Source: Ctenosaura bakeri (taxonomy: Eukaryota; Chordata; Lepidosauria; Squamata; Iguanidae). Taken from it: 64,000 bases of DNA. Below, piece after piece: positions 9,754-20,370 of this stretch. The stretch spans positions 124,001 to 188,000 of the forward strand of contig CAOLHI010001019.1 of the NCBI GenBank assembly GCA_948474755.1, read 5' to 3'. A program made the translations under genes and the position numbers. Position 1 is the first letter of the stretch; each line of letters begins with the position of its first letter. Below the pieces are notes generated by a model. It ran no database searches. It was not told the DNA's origin and saw nothing but the letters and a program-made list of their open reading frames with translations.

Positions 9754-10659
9754 TTCATAGAATCATAGAATCATAGAAATGTAGAGTTGGAAGAGACGCC
9801 AGGGGCCATCCAGTCCAACCCCCTGCCATGCAGGAACACCTTCAAAGCACTCCCGACAGATGGCCATCCAGTTTCTGCTTAAAAACCTCCAAGGAAGGAG
9901 ACTCCACCACACTCCATGGAGGCAGCAGATTCCACTGCCGGACAGCCTTGACCATCAGGAAGTTCTTCCTGAGGTTCAGGTGGAATCTCCTTTCCTTCAG
10001 CTTGAATCCATTGCTCCTTGTCCTGGTCTCTGGAGCAGCAGAAAACAAGCCCCCTCCTTCCTCTACGTGGCATCCCTTCAAATATTTAAACCTGGCTATC
10101 ATGTCCCCTCTGAACCTTCTCTTCTGCAGACTAAACATACCCAGCTCTCTAAGTCTATCCTCATAGCGCTTCATGGCTTCCGGGCCTCTCACCATTTTGG
10201 TCGCCCTCCTCTGGACGCACTCCAGCTTGTCAATATCCTTCTTGAATTGGGGTGCCCAGAACTGGACACAGGATTCCAGATGAGGTCTAACCAAAGCAGA
10301 GTAGAGTGGTACCAGTACCTCCCTCGATCTAGACACCATACTCCTATTGATGCAGCCAAGAATTGCATTGGCCTTCTTGGCTGCCGCATCACACTGCTGG
10401 CTCATGTTCAGCTTGTGGTCTATGAAGACTCCTAGATCCCTTTCACACGTACTGCTATCCAGCCACGTGTCCCCCTTCCTATATTTCTGTATTCCATTTT
10501 TTCTACCTAAGTGTAGGACCTTACACTTCTCTCTGTTGAATTTCATTTTGTTCGCCTTGGCCCAGCTCTCCAACCTATCCAGGTTTATTTTGAATTTTGA
10601 TCCTGTCCTCTAGCGTATTAGCAACCCCTCCCAATTTGGTGTCATCTGCAAATTTGATT
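9754..10659 (-). mobile_element. CR1 LINE, RT C-terminus to 3' end (antisense)
   Basis: The minus strand gives an open frame of 243 codons (10573-9842) from [14 protein letters not shown] through [13 protein letters not shown] and FSLQKRRFRGD to the end of ORF2. The 3' UTR and terminal ATTCTATGATTC repeats follow. The 5' break is at about 10659. Little decayed, so a young insertion, but it lacks the endonuclease and most of the polymerase. Confidence 0.95.
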
Positions 10660-11699
10660 TGATTGTTTATCTGATTTGCACATGTGCTACCGTTAGCATT
10701 ATTTTAATTTTGTGTTCACCACTTTTAAATTGCCTGCACATAAACGGTAAGCATTTTAATGTGCTTTGAGTCTTTTCACATTATCGCCACTGTTATTTAT
10801 CATCTTAAGCTGGTGTCGTTGCGCACCATTCGGAGATCCTCAGAGGCCAGGCAGTACATAAATATTTTAATAAATAAGCAAACAAAACATAGCATCCCCT
10901 CCTAGCAAGGGCAGGCAGGAGAGGCCAAATCTGCCTCTTTCCTGCCAGGGGCAGCCAGAAGCCGTTGGAAAAGCAAAGCTCCTCTTCCGAACGAGGCACA
11001 GGAGCAGATGGAGTTCAGTGGAATCTCTTCAGGTAACGGGGAGGTTAGCAGGTCTCCAGGGATGGCCCGTTTGCTTATTTGGTCTTGGTTTCATACTAGC
11101 AAAGAGAGAAAAGAGAGAGGGGGAAGAAAACCACATTTCCTGGAATTTTTAGTGTTTTGGCTCACACGGACCTGTGGTCAGCCTCCTGGCCTTTCTGAAT
11201 CAGGCTTGCTTCGGCAAGAAAAAAAAATGAAAGGGGGAAAGAACGTTTCCAGAGATTCCGCTGGCCCTTGTGGGTCGGTATGTGTGCTTTTAAAGAAACC
11301 ATAAATGATTCTATGGAGTAGAAGTGATAAGTAGCAAGGAATCTGCGTGTTTTACGTTGAGGACGATGAGAGAGTTTTAACCCCTTGCCTTTTTGGAGAG
11401 AGAGTGTGACCCAATCTGTCATTCCCCGTGAGCTTGTTGTTGTCAAATCCCTTCAGACAGAAGCCGTTCCAAACAATTCTGTCATCCCTTGGAACGTGGG
11501 AGAGTAAAAAGTTCTGGCCGTGCTGAATTGGACAAAAGATTGATTGGGGCCGAGCGCTCTGCTGGCCGGGACAGCCGGTTCAGGAAGGGCCCTGCTGGGA
11601 AGTTCACACACAGGTCAAGCATACGCTGCTCCGGTCTTCTGGTCTGGCAGAGGCGATCCAGATTAAGCCGCTCCCATCCCACTTTCTCAGCTACTGTTA
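10660..11699. other. Unassigned stretch
   Basis: About 1 kb without a recognised element. It has mixed composition with an A-run near 11218 and only short frames. Confidence 0.4.
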
Positions 11700-12250
11700 A
11701 AATGTCCCAGATTCTTTCTGCTCCCCCACTTTCCCCCTTTGTTCTCAGCTTATTTCCATTGCTGCAAACTGTGGGCCTTTCCGCACGACACTGTTATAGT
11801 GCCATTATTCCACTTTCAACCTCCTGTGGAATTCTGGGGTTTGTAGGTTACTGAGGATAAAGAGCTCCCTGGCTGAGAATTCTAAATGCCCCTTCCTAAA
11901 CTGCAAACCCCAGGATTCCATAGGAGGTTGAAAGTGGAGTAATAGCACTCTAACAGTGTAGTGTGGAAAGGCCCTGAGTTCCAAGTGCAAAAGTAGTTTG
12001 CACTCAGTTAGGGGAAGGGAGAATCTCGTCCTTTCCAGGAGGCCCAGGCAAAAGCAAACTGCTGCAGCCTCTCCAAGCTTGTGTGTTGTTCCTCATTGAT
12101 AACATCGGCTGTCTTGACCACACTCTGGTGTCGCTTGGACACACACATTCTGGGTTTTGATCTGTGAAATTCTGGAGGGTATGGAATTGTAATATCCAAT
12201 TCCTTGGAGAGCTGATGTCTTATTTCAATTTGCTTGCAAAGACGGCACAT
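11700..12250 (-). pseudogene. Coding-like segment B, unrecognised, split by a MITE
   Basis: The minus frame 12250-12008 is open for 80 codons (starts MCRLCKQIEIRHQL, ends LQQFAFAWASWKGRDSPFP) and matches segment A at 7.7-8.2 kb. The palindromic MITE 11774-11973 interrupts the noncoding side. Segment A gives the empty site. I cannot name the family; a two-cysteine start and basic stretch alone do not define a domain. Confidence 0.35.
11774..11973. mobile_element. Palindromic MITE, 200 bp
   Basis: The ends are GGCCTTTCCGCACGACACTG and AGTGTAGTGTGGAAAGGCC, with mirrored arms around a spacer containing GAGCTCCCTGGCTGAGAATT. The right flank is CTG. The left flank carries CTG plus two extra bases, so the 3-bp duplication is likely but not clean. 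Confidence 0.88.
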
Positions 12251-13113
12251 GGTCTTGCGGAAAATACTTTCGTGTTCGCCAAACAGGCTCAGCTCTTGGG
12301 GATTAAAAAGAAACAGCTATCATGGCAAAGAACCTTTTTCTAAACCCTCACAGATCAGGAGATCAGGAATGTTGGACAATCAGGTTTCAAAGAGGGAGGG
12401 AGAGCGATCAGGCTTTGAACCGGTGTCTCCTGTTCAAAGCCAGAAACCTGGCAGGTGTGCCAGAGAGCAGGCAAAACCTCCCCTAATATCCACTTTAATA
12501 TCAGTCCTTTAGGGCCAGAAGGGGTGGAACAGCCTGAAATATAAGCATCATTTCCCAAATTGACTGCATTTTTGAGCTAATGAATCCAATGTGTTGGCAT
12601 CCCAGATGCTGGCCATGGCTGGAAAGGCATCCTGCAAGATCCTTGGGAAAGCAAGATTCGGAAAGGTGTCAGGCTGATCAACACATGGCCAGTATTGATC
12701 TCTTAGGTGTGAAACCTGAAGAGCAGGAGAGTGGCCCTGCCTTTCTTCTCCGAATCCGAGGAACACACTCCATCTTTTCTCATCGAGGCCGGTAGAAATT
12801 CCTTCTCCCTCCAGTCGTATTTTGGACATGCTTCCAGCCTAATGCAAGGCGTCTGCTGGCTGGTGTGGTGTGCAGAATTGAAGAACCCTTTGGGAAAGTT
12901 CTGCTTTTTCTGCTTTTGGATCAAGGCAAAGCTAGAGGAGCTGTTTATGCAGCAGGGAAAATCTTGGATTAAGAAAACAGCAAGCGCCTGAATTGATTCA
13001 GCTCCTGAGCACAAAATTGCCTTGTGGTGGGAAAAGAGCTCCATGTACAAGTGGCTGCAGTCACTGTTTTGTTTTAAAAATAAATCTCTAGATTGTGCAA
13101 ATGAAATGTGTGT
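12251..13113. other. Unassigned stretch
   Basis: No repeat family recognised. The frames at 12355-13050 on both strands lack recognisable domains. Confidence 0.4.
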
Positions 13114-13950
13114 CCTTACATTTCTCTCTGTTGAATTTCAGGGCGAACAAAATGAAATTCAACAGAGAGAAATGTAAGGTCCTACACTTAGGCAGAAATA
13201 ATGGAATACAGAAATATAGGATGGGGGACACGTGGCTGGATAGCAGTACGTGTGAAAGGGATCTAGGAGTCTTCATAGACCACAAGCTGAACATGAGTCA
13301 GCAGTGTGATGCAGCAGCCAAGAAAGCCAATGCAATTCTCGGCTGCATCAATAGGAGTATGGTGTCTAGATCGAGGCAAGTGCTGGTACCACTCTACTCT
13401 GCTTTGGTTAGACCCCATCTGGAATCCTGTGTCCAGTTCTGGGCACCCCAATTCAAGAGGGATATTGACAAACTGGAGGAAGTCCAGAGGAGGGCGACCA
13501 AAATGGTGAGAGGCCTGGAAGCCATGAAGCCCTATGAGGATAGACTTAGAGAGCTGGGGATGTTTAGTCTGCAGAAGAGGAGGTTCAGAGGGGACATGAT
13601 AGCCATGTTTAAATATTTGAAGGAATGCCATGTAGAGGAAGGAGGGGACTTGTTTTCTGCTGCTCCAGAGACCAGGACAAGGAGCAATGGATTCAAGCTG
13701 CAGGAAAGGAGATTCCGTCTGAACCTCAGGAAGAACTTCCTGACAGTCAGGGCTGTCCGGCAGTGGAAGATGCTGCCTCGGAGTGTAGTGGAGGCTCCTT
13801 CCTTGGAGGATTTTAAGCAGAGGCTGGATGGCCATCTGTCCAAGGGAGTGCTTTGAGGGTGTTCCTGCATGGCAGGGGGTTGGACTGGATGGCCCCTGGG
13901 GTCTCTTCCAACTCTACATTTCTATGATTCTATGATTCTATGATTCTATG
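13114..13950 (+). mobile_element. CR1 LINE with inverted 5' end
   Basis: From 13153 the plus strand is a nearly open CR1 C-terminus ([13 protein letters not shown] to the end of ORF2 at 13856). It is followed by the 3' UTR and four ATTCTATG-type repeats. Positions 13114-13140 are the exact reverse complement of 13153-13179, separated by 12 bases (GGGCGAACAAAA). This 27-bp snap-back fits strand switching during target-primed reverse transcription. The ORF is truncated and inactive. Confidence 0.95.
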
Positions 13951-14159
13951 TGTGGTAGTTTTACTAGCGTGTAGGGGTGTTCGTTTGGTGCTCTGCAGTC
14001 ATCATCTATTAACACCCATAGCTTGGGTATGTAGCTATGGGGGAGTGGAGGGCAAAATGAGGACATTGACCCTCTAAAAATGATAATTCTGCCTCCCCAG
14101 ATTAGGGATGGAAAGAATATTTTAAAATATTTGAGAAACTATCAAAAGACATGTTTTTC
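13951..14159. other. Short unassigned stretch
   Basis: No element recognised. Confidence 0.35.
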
Positions 14160-14540
14160 AAATGGAAAGAAACCTTGCCAATGAGGATCCTGGACTGACA
14201 CAAAACTTTGCAGTTACGAACTCATTTGCGTGTGAGTGTTTTGCACAGAAAACAGCTTTTTCGGCACAGAAAATGATATTTCTATGTAGAAATATCATTT
14301 CCTGTGCAGGAAATGCTATTTCCAACACTGAAAATGCTGCCTTTGGTGCCAAACAACCACAAGCAAATTTTGTGCACAATTAGTCCTGATTTGCAAAAAG
14401 GCTTGAAAAAACGTGTGGTTTTCAAAGACTTTATTGCAATGAGAAGAAAATTGCTAAAATTACTCCATGGTTCCTTGGAAAGGGGAAACTTAGTGAAGAA
14501 TTACATCCCTACCCAAAATGAAATTTTCCTTTAGTTCCCA
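14160..14540 (+). repeat. Unclassified repeat with GCAGAAAAT-type units, copy 1
   Basis: Imperfect units of the form GCACAGAAAATG recur, including a 44-base hairpin (arms 14264-14284 and 14287-14307, one mismatch, 2-base loop). The 3' part (TTTTCAAAGACTTTATTGC, GAAGAAAATTGCTAAAATTA, TTAGTGAAGAATTACAT) aligns with 56405-56490. Two copies about 42 kb apart define an interspersed family that I cannot place. Confidence 0.65.
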
Positions 14541-14590
14541 AATTTCTAGCACTGCAGAAAGGAAGATCTGGATATGTTAACATTCAGAAC

Positions 14591-15040
14591 TCTTGGGGGC
14601 AGCACGGCCCAGCAGTCTGAACATTGAGCTAGAACTAGGAACATTTCCGCACTAGACTGTTATAGTGCTATTATTCCACTTTCAATATCCTATGGAATCC
14701 TGAGGTTTGCAGTTTAGGGAGAGGCCTTTGACGATTCCATCGGATATTGAAAGTGGAATAATAGCACTATAACAGTCTAGTGTGGAAATGACCTAAAGGA
14801 GACCAAGTACAAATGCCCACTCAGGGAAGCATACAAGGCATACAGGCTCCTTAAGGGACACAGTTGTACCACCCCACTGGATGACCTTAACAAGCCCACT
14901 GGATGACCCTGGACAAGTCCCACCCTGTCAGCCTCAGGGGAGGCAAAGGGAAAACCCGTCTGAACAATTTTTTCCAAGAAAACCCCATGACAGGGTCACC
15001 AGAAATCGGCAGTGACTTGAAGGCACACAATAGCAACACA
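14591..15040 (+). mobile_element. tRNA-derived SINE, split by a MITE
   Basis: The SINE head (14591-14638) and the part from 14797 flank the MITE. Later blocks are ACTGGATGACCCTGGACAAG, AAGGGAAAACCCGTCTGAAC, TTTTTCCAAGAAAACCCC and the tail AATCGGCAGTGACTTGAAGG. About 50 extra bases near 14820-14870 are not SINE-like. Confidence 0.75.
14639..14793. mobile_element. Palindromic MITE, 155 bp
   Basis: Inverted arms run from GAACATTTCCGCACTAGACT to AGTCTAGTGTGGAAATGACC. The flanks TAG and TAA fit a 3-bp duplication with one change. It is shorter than the 180-bp type because the centre is deleted. Confidence 0.88.
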
Positions 15041-16074
15041 TTTGTGGTGTTGGCATTTCTTTGGTCACCTTCTTGTCCCATTTCTTTGGATGCCTAAACT
15101 GCATTTCTAAATGCAGCTTACGTTAATGCAACACTTGAAATGCAGGTAGTGAAGGAAAATTCATTTTGGGGAGGGGGCGGAATTCTTATTTGCATGGTGA
15201 TGTTCTTATTTTTCTCCCTTCCCCGTAGTTCCATTCCTGCCACCACTTCCACCTCCACTTTGCCCAACCCTTTCTGAAGATCCCAGCATTTTTTCTATGA
15301 ATTAGGATAAAGAGCACATGGGCTTTTGACGGAGGTTGGCAGATTAAACCTTACAAAACAGCACGCGTACATTCCTGTTTGGTGTTGTATACCTGAAAAG
15401 CTCCTTTACACAAGTGGCCACACTTTTGGGGGCATTGTCCAACAGAGGTATCCAGTTCACAGTTGTGAAAGCAACGTTCCACAAAGTCACCATTCCACAT
15501 GGCCTCAATGGGCCCCTGGGCCTAGAAAAAACCCAGGGTGTGTACAGGTGTGTATTGCATGTTTTGCCGAGGAGCGCTGCCAGGGTGAAAACTCTATTTT
15601 GTTCTGTTGAATTTTGTAACGTTAAGTAACTGTTAATAATTCTTTTTTTAAAAAGAAATATTTTAAAACTTGATTCCCTGGGAAAAACCCCTATGCCTTC
15701 CTGCTTGCACAGCAGCACAATAAAGAAACACATGTGGCTACGTCCAGGGCATAATGGATGAAAAAGCAAAAATGAAATGCATAAGGGGACTCCCAGGGAC
15801 ATTTGTTATCACCAACAGCATTCTGGCCAAAAGTTCACTGGTGGCAGCCTTTGTTTCCACTGCAGTACAAGGTTAAAAAAGCAAAATGGGGGCAAGTGCC
15901 CTCTCCGGCTGCACAATTCCCACCGTGTTCCTCCTCCATCTCTTTTTTCCCTGTCTGTTTCCTTTCTTCCTCTCTTGCTCCGTTCCCCGTGCAGTTCCTC
16001 ACAGGTCTCCATTTCCAGAACAGTTCCATCTTGGTTGCAGTATCTTTGCTTCCAGGCCCAATGGAAGAGACTTA
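15041..16074. other. Unassigned stretch
   Basis: The minus frame 15802-15344 (152 codons) is the longest here but shows no domain, signal peptide or repeat similarity. I treat it as chance. No mobile element recognised. Confidence 0.4.
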
Positions 16075-16254
16075 GACTATTTCTGCACTAGCCTGTTATA
16101 GCGCTATGATTCCACTTGCAACCTCCTATGGAATCCTGGGGTTTGCAGTTTCGGGAGGGGCCGGATGGCCCCTCCCGAAACTGCAAACCCCAGGATTCCA
16201 TAGGAGGTTGCAAGTGGAATCATAGCGCTATAACAGGCAAGTGCAGAAATGGCC
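16075..16254. mobile_element. Palindromic MITE, nearly perfect 88-bp arms
   Basis: Arms 16075-16162 and 16167-16254 are separated by 4 bases. By eye they differ at three positions, two of them in the terminal GACT/GGCC. TTA flanks both ends (16072-16074, 16255-16257), the preferred PIF/Harbinger target. It is the best-preserved copy of the family here. Confidence 0.95.
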
Positions 16255-16772
16255 TTATATTTCCCTTTAAAGCAAAAGTGAAGAACATCTGGAAATTTCA
16301 GCACAAGGTTGAAATTTAATATCAAAGAAAAGTTTGTGTGTGTGTATGTGAGTGTTACTGCCAGTAGTTCAACATCAGGAGAGATATTTTTATCTTTGTT
16401 GAGGGAATCATACAGTGGAGCCATGGGAAGAGAGCACAGCCCTACAGCAAAACCCAAGTGGGGCAGCCCAGAGTGGCCGTTGGCTTCCATGTCTGTTTGG
16501 GGTTTTACTTAAACAGCGCTATCCAAGGTGCTGGTCGTTTCTGGCAACCTTGGATAGTTCCTCCAAATTTCAGATTGAAACCCAGAGTGGATTCACCAAC
16601 CCCGGTGTCACGAAAGGCACCGGCCGCACCCCCATGCCCATCTCCGCTAAGTGGGCGTGGTATCCAAATCCCAACAGGAGTGCTTCTTTCCATCCCAGCC
16701 TTCCAATGCTGGAAAGTCATCCACAGCAGCCCTTTCAGTACCATCCTCAGAGCAGCCGAATTATACAACTCT
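16255..16772. other. Unassigned stretch
   Basis: No repeat or gene recognised. A frame at 16458-17039 runs into CR1 and is not a gene. Confidence 0.4.
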
Positions 16773-17780
16773 AGAATCAGAATCATAGAATTGGAAGAGA
16801 TCCCAAGGGCCAATTCCAATCCATGTAGGAAGACACCCTCAAAGCACCCCCAGCAAATGGCCATCCAGCCTCTGTTTAAAAACTTCCAAAGGAGGAGATT
16901 CCACCACACTCCATGGAGGCAGCAGATTTTCCACTGTCAAACTGTTCTTACCACCAGGAAGTTCTTCCTAACGTTTAAGTGGAATCCAGAGGAGGGCGAC
17001 CAAAATGGTGAGAGGCCTGGAAGCCATGAAGCCCTCTGAGGATAGACTTAGAGAGCTGGGTAGGTTTAGTCTGCAGAAGAGAAGGTTAAGAGGGGACATG
17101 AGAGCCATGTTTAAATATTTGAAGGGATGCCACGTAGAGGACGGAGGGGACTTGTTTTCTGCTGCTCCAGAGACCAGGACAAGGAGCACTGGATTCAAGC
17201 TGCAGGAAAGGAGATTCCACCTGAACCTCAGGAAGAACTTCCTGACAGTCAGGGCTGTCCGGCAGTGGAATCTGCTGCCTCCATGGAGTGTAGTGGAGTC
17301 TCCTTCCTTGGAGGTTTTTAAGCAGAGGCTGGATGGCCATCTGTCAGGATTGCTTTGAGGGTGTTCCTGCACAGCAGGGGGTTGGACTGGATGGCCTGTG
17401 TGGTCTCTTCCAACTCTGCATTTCTATGATTCTATCTCTTTTCCTGTCATTTGAAACCATTGCTCCACAGTGTCCTGGTCTCTGCAGCAGCAGAAAAGAA
17501 GCTTGCTCCATCTTCCATATGACATCTGTTCAGATACATAAACATGGCTATCATGTCCCTTCTTCACCTCCTCTTCTCCAAGCTAAACCTTCCCAGCTCC
17601 CTCAGCCATTCCTCATAGGGCTTCATGGCTTCCAGACCCTCCGCCATTTTGGTTGCCCTCCTCTGGACACGCTCCAGCTTGTCGATACCCTTCTTGAATT
17701 CTGGTGTCCAAAACCAGGCACAAGATTCCAGGCGAGCTCTGGCCCAAGCAGGAGTGGGACTATTGCTTCTCTCAATCTAA
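16773..17780 (-). mobile_element. Older CR1 LINE (antisense), interrupted by a younger CR1
   Basis: Part one (16773-16985) is the reversed 3' end of an older CR1, up to CTTCCTAACGTTTAAGTGG. Part two (17436-17780) resumes in register with CTCTTTTCCTGTCATTTG and continues through the C-terminal RT region. The interruption 16986-17435 is a complete younger CR1 3' end in the opposite orientation. Confidence 0.9.
16986..17435 (+). mobile_element. Young CR1 LINE 3' end nested in an older CR1
   Basis: The plus frame 17005-17358 is open through the ORF2 C-terminus (FSLQKRRLRGD, FHLNLRKNF). The 3' UTR ends in ATTTCTATGATTCTAT. The 5' break coincides with the point where the host CR1 stops. Confidence 0.93.
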
Positions 17781-18520
17781 TATTCTACAAGGTTTATGCA
17801 TCTGCAAGGGAGAAGTTTTTTTATGTGGCAGCACCAGAACGTTAGAGGCCCTTTCTACAAAAAGTGCAATAGCTTTTTTGGTGGCAAGTTAAGAGTTTTT
17901 ATTTGTCAAAGCATTCTAAATGGCACTGTTGACTCCCCAAGTTTTGAGCTTTCTTTCATCTGACTCTCTTTCGTTTTGCTTTTCATCTATGTTTTTGGTG
18001 ACTTTATTTGTTTGGTTCAAGGTGTCCTCACTGCCTTGGAATCTATCAAGATCAGGGTGGCTGACCTGAGATTTTCCAGATTCTCTTGGACTATAACCCC
18101 CATCAGCCCTAGCCAGCAGCCTGTGGATGATGTGGGCTGCAATACACCTACCTCCGAATTGTCCTGATTAGGAAGAAAAGTAATTTAGAAATATTTTCGC
18201 TGCCTAAATAAATGCCCTGCCTCTGGCAATGTCTCTCCAGTAAAGGTCTCTTCCATTACCTGCCAGAAAAAGCTGGCAATGTCAAGAACAGAACCTGAGA
18301 TTTTCCGAGGGCAAGCAATGAATTTTGCCATTGGCTACGATACAGAAGTTTAATGCATTTCACAACACAGATGGTTAGGTGTTGACCTTCAAAGCATGTG
18401 AATTCTAAGCTGTGATTTTTTAAAATTTATTTTATTTTATTTTTTTTACTAGCCCAAGCTTTGTGTTTGAAACTGATCAGACAGACAAGGGTATTATAGG
18501 GAGGTGGTAACAAACAGGCT
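17781..18520. other. Unassigned stretch with a small inverted-repeat remnant
   Basis: Around 18080-18125, TTGGACTATAACCCCCATCA resembles the arm of a common vertebrate MITE (TGGACTACAACTCCCATCA type); the other arm is not seen. An A/T-rich T-run lies near 18420-18450. Otherwise nothing recognised. Confidence 0.4.
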
Positions 18521-19505
18521 GGCCTGAATACCCTAAAGCAGTGGTTCTCAACCTGTGGGTCGCAACCCCTTTGGGGGTTGAACGACCCTTTCACAGGGGT
18601 CGCCTAAGACCATCGGAAAATATGTATTTCTGATGGTCTTAGGCTCCATTCCCTCCTCGGTGGTGGTGTGCAAGCACGAGCCACGTGCTCGCGTCCTCCT
18701 GCCCCCTTTGGCGGGAGCGCATGCAGTCACAGAGTCGCCACAGCAGGAGTGGTGGTGCGCAAGCACGAGCCACGCGCTCACATCCTCCTGCCCCCTGTTC
18801 AGAAGGGACTGAAATCACTCCCCTTCTCCGCTACCGGGAGAACCTCCTGTCTGACGGGCCAGCTTGGGGGGGTGGCGGCAGCACAGGGGGCAGGTCCCCT
18901 CCTCGCCACGGCCCCTGCCCAATCGCCACGGAGGGGGGGCTGCGGAAGGGCCGGGTGGCCGCAAGGCGGTGCCTTTCTGGGGGGCGAGCTGAGCCCGGTG
19001 CAAAAGACAAAGGCACTGGGATTCCTCCCCCCGGCCAGGGCGACACTCTGGAAACTTTTCCCACACTGCCCCCCCAGTGGAAACGAGAGCGAAGCAGAAG
19101 CAGAGCCGGGGGGGGGTCTCGGAGCTTTTTCCTGGGGGGATGCGCGGCTCCTCTTTCCCTCCTTTCCTGGCCGGCAAGGCGGCCTTTGCCGGGGGTGGGG
19201 AGGCATTGTAAATAATAAATAAATAATTTTATGGTTGGGGGTCACCACAACATGAGGAACTGTATTAAAGGGTTGCGGCATTAGGAAGGTTGAGAACCAC
19301 TGCCCTAAAGGAACCAAATCCCATCTGATCTTGGAAGCTAAGCAGGTTCAGCCCTCGTTAATACTTGGATGGGATGCCGCCAATGAATACCAGATATTTC
19401 AGAGGAAGGAACTGGCAAACCCACCTCTGAGGATTCCTTGCCTAAGAGAACTCTACAAAATTCATGAGGTTGCCACAAGTCAACAGGCAACTCGAAGGCA
19501 CAATG
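18521..19505 (+). mobile_element. 5S rRNA-derived SINE split by a SPIN-like element
   Basis: After the insertion the SINE continues with CCCATCTGATCTTGGAAGC, AGCTAAGCAGG (5S box A), CTTGGATGGGATGCC (5S box C), then GAGGATTCCTTGCCTAAG and a Bov-B-like tail GTTGCCACAAGTCAACAGG. The 5' start CCCTAAAG is the target duplicated by SPIN. The box elements mean it could once have been transcribed by Pol III. Confidence 0.9.
18539..19302. mobile_element. SPIN-like nonautonomous hAT transposon, 764 bp
   Basis: The terminal repeats are CAGTGGTTCTCAACCTGTGG and AAGGTTGAGAACCACTG. Exact 8-bp duplications CCCTAAAG lie at 18531-18538 and 19303-19310. Subterminal GGGGGTTGAACGACCCTTTC, GGTCGCCTAAGACCATC and GGGTCACCACAACATGAGG match what I know of SPIN elements, which moved horizontally among tetrapods. 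No transposase frame is present. The interior (about 18640-19200) is GC-rich and contains a 49-bp sequence twice (18661-18709, 18750-18798). Its source is unknown. Confidence 0.93.
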
Positions 19506-20370
19506 AAAGGGCCAGGGGGAATGAAGGCGTGATGACAGCTTTGACATCCGTGCCCCTGTCCGTACGGCATGCCGGTGACTCAGCCTAGTCTCAGTCCACC
19601 AGGAGCCCTGCAGCCTGCTTGCTGCTCAAATCCTCTCCCTCTTTGGGCTGGATTTGCAAAAGTATTTCCAAATGTTCCTGAATCTGGTCATTTCTTTCTG
19701 GCCCCCATTATTATTCCTCTAAAGGTGTATCAGCTTACATCAATGGAAACCTTTGCTTGATGAGGCCTAATGCTTAAGACAGAAGATGTTTTTTAAGAGA
19801 GTGGGAAGGAAGTGGCAGGACAGTGCTGTCAGAGCTGTCTGTGCGGCATGTGTGTGCGTCTGTATGCATGTGTGCTCATTTCTGCAGATCTCTCTGCTTG
19901 GACTGATTTTTGCAGAGAGATGCTTCTAAGTACAGAATTCTTGAAGCACAGAAAGCACATGGAAAATAAGCCTATCTACCCTATGACCATAACTTAGAAA
20001 AGTTACTTTTTTGGACTTGAATTCTTGAATCCTGTATCTTGCATGTACATAAGTTTCCTTATGGAAATCGTTAGACATTTTTGTCCAACGAGGAACATTT
20101 GTATTCTGTTCAAGGTTGCAAAATCAAAGTTATGCACGAGGTCCCATGGTGCACGGCTGTGCACTGTGCCGGGATGAGCATACCCACTGCAGGTTGTGTT
20201 CAGATGTCCATGAACATGTGCTTCTGTGTCCTGCTGCACATTTGGAGTCTCAGTCCAGTTGTGCAGTGTTGCCATTCTCAACATAGGTTACATAGTACCG
20301 TTAAAGTGTAACTCCACAGTCGGACGTGTATGCTATACAATTTCCAATCTACATATTTATAATTTCTCTG
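19506..20370. other. Unassigned stretch, part TGCA-rich
   Basis: 20080-20260 is rich in TGCAC/GTGCA words like the segments at 48.7, 54.9 and 61.2 kb. No gene recognised. Confidence 0.4.

Noticed and set aside
9842..10573. 243-codon open frame that could be called a gene
   Set aside because: It is the C-terminus of CR1 ORF2 in a 5'-truncated copy with the usual CR1 3' end; not a host gene and not a complete element.
13095..13856. 253-codon open frame
   Set aside because: CR1 ORF2 C-terminus; its first residues come from the inverted 5' piece.
15344..15802. 152-codon minus-strand frame
   Set aside because: No domain, no paralog in the window and no supporting splice or promoter signal; chance length is plausible.
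18668..19222. 184-, 176- and 172-codon frames on both strands
   Set aside because: All lie in the GC-rich filler of the SPIN-like element, where stops are rare; composition is proline/arginine/glycine-rich and no domain is visible.
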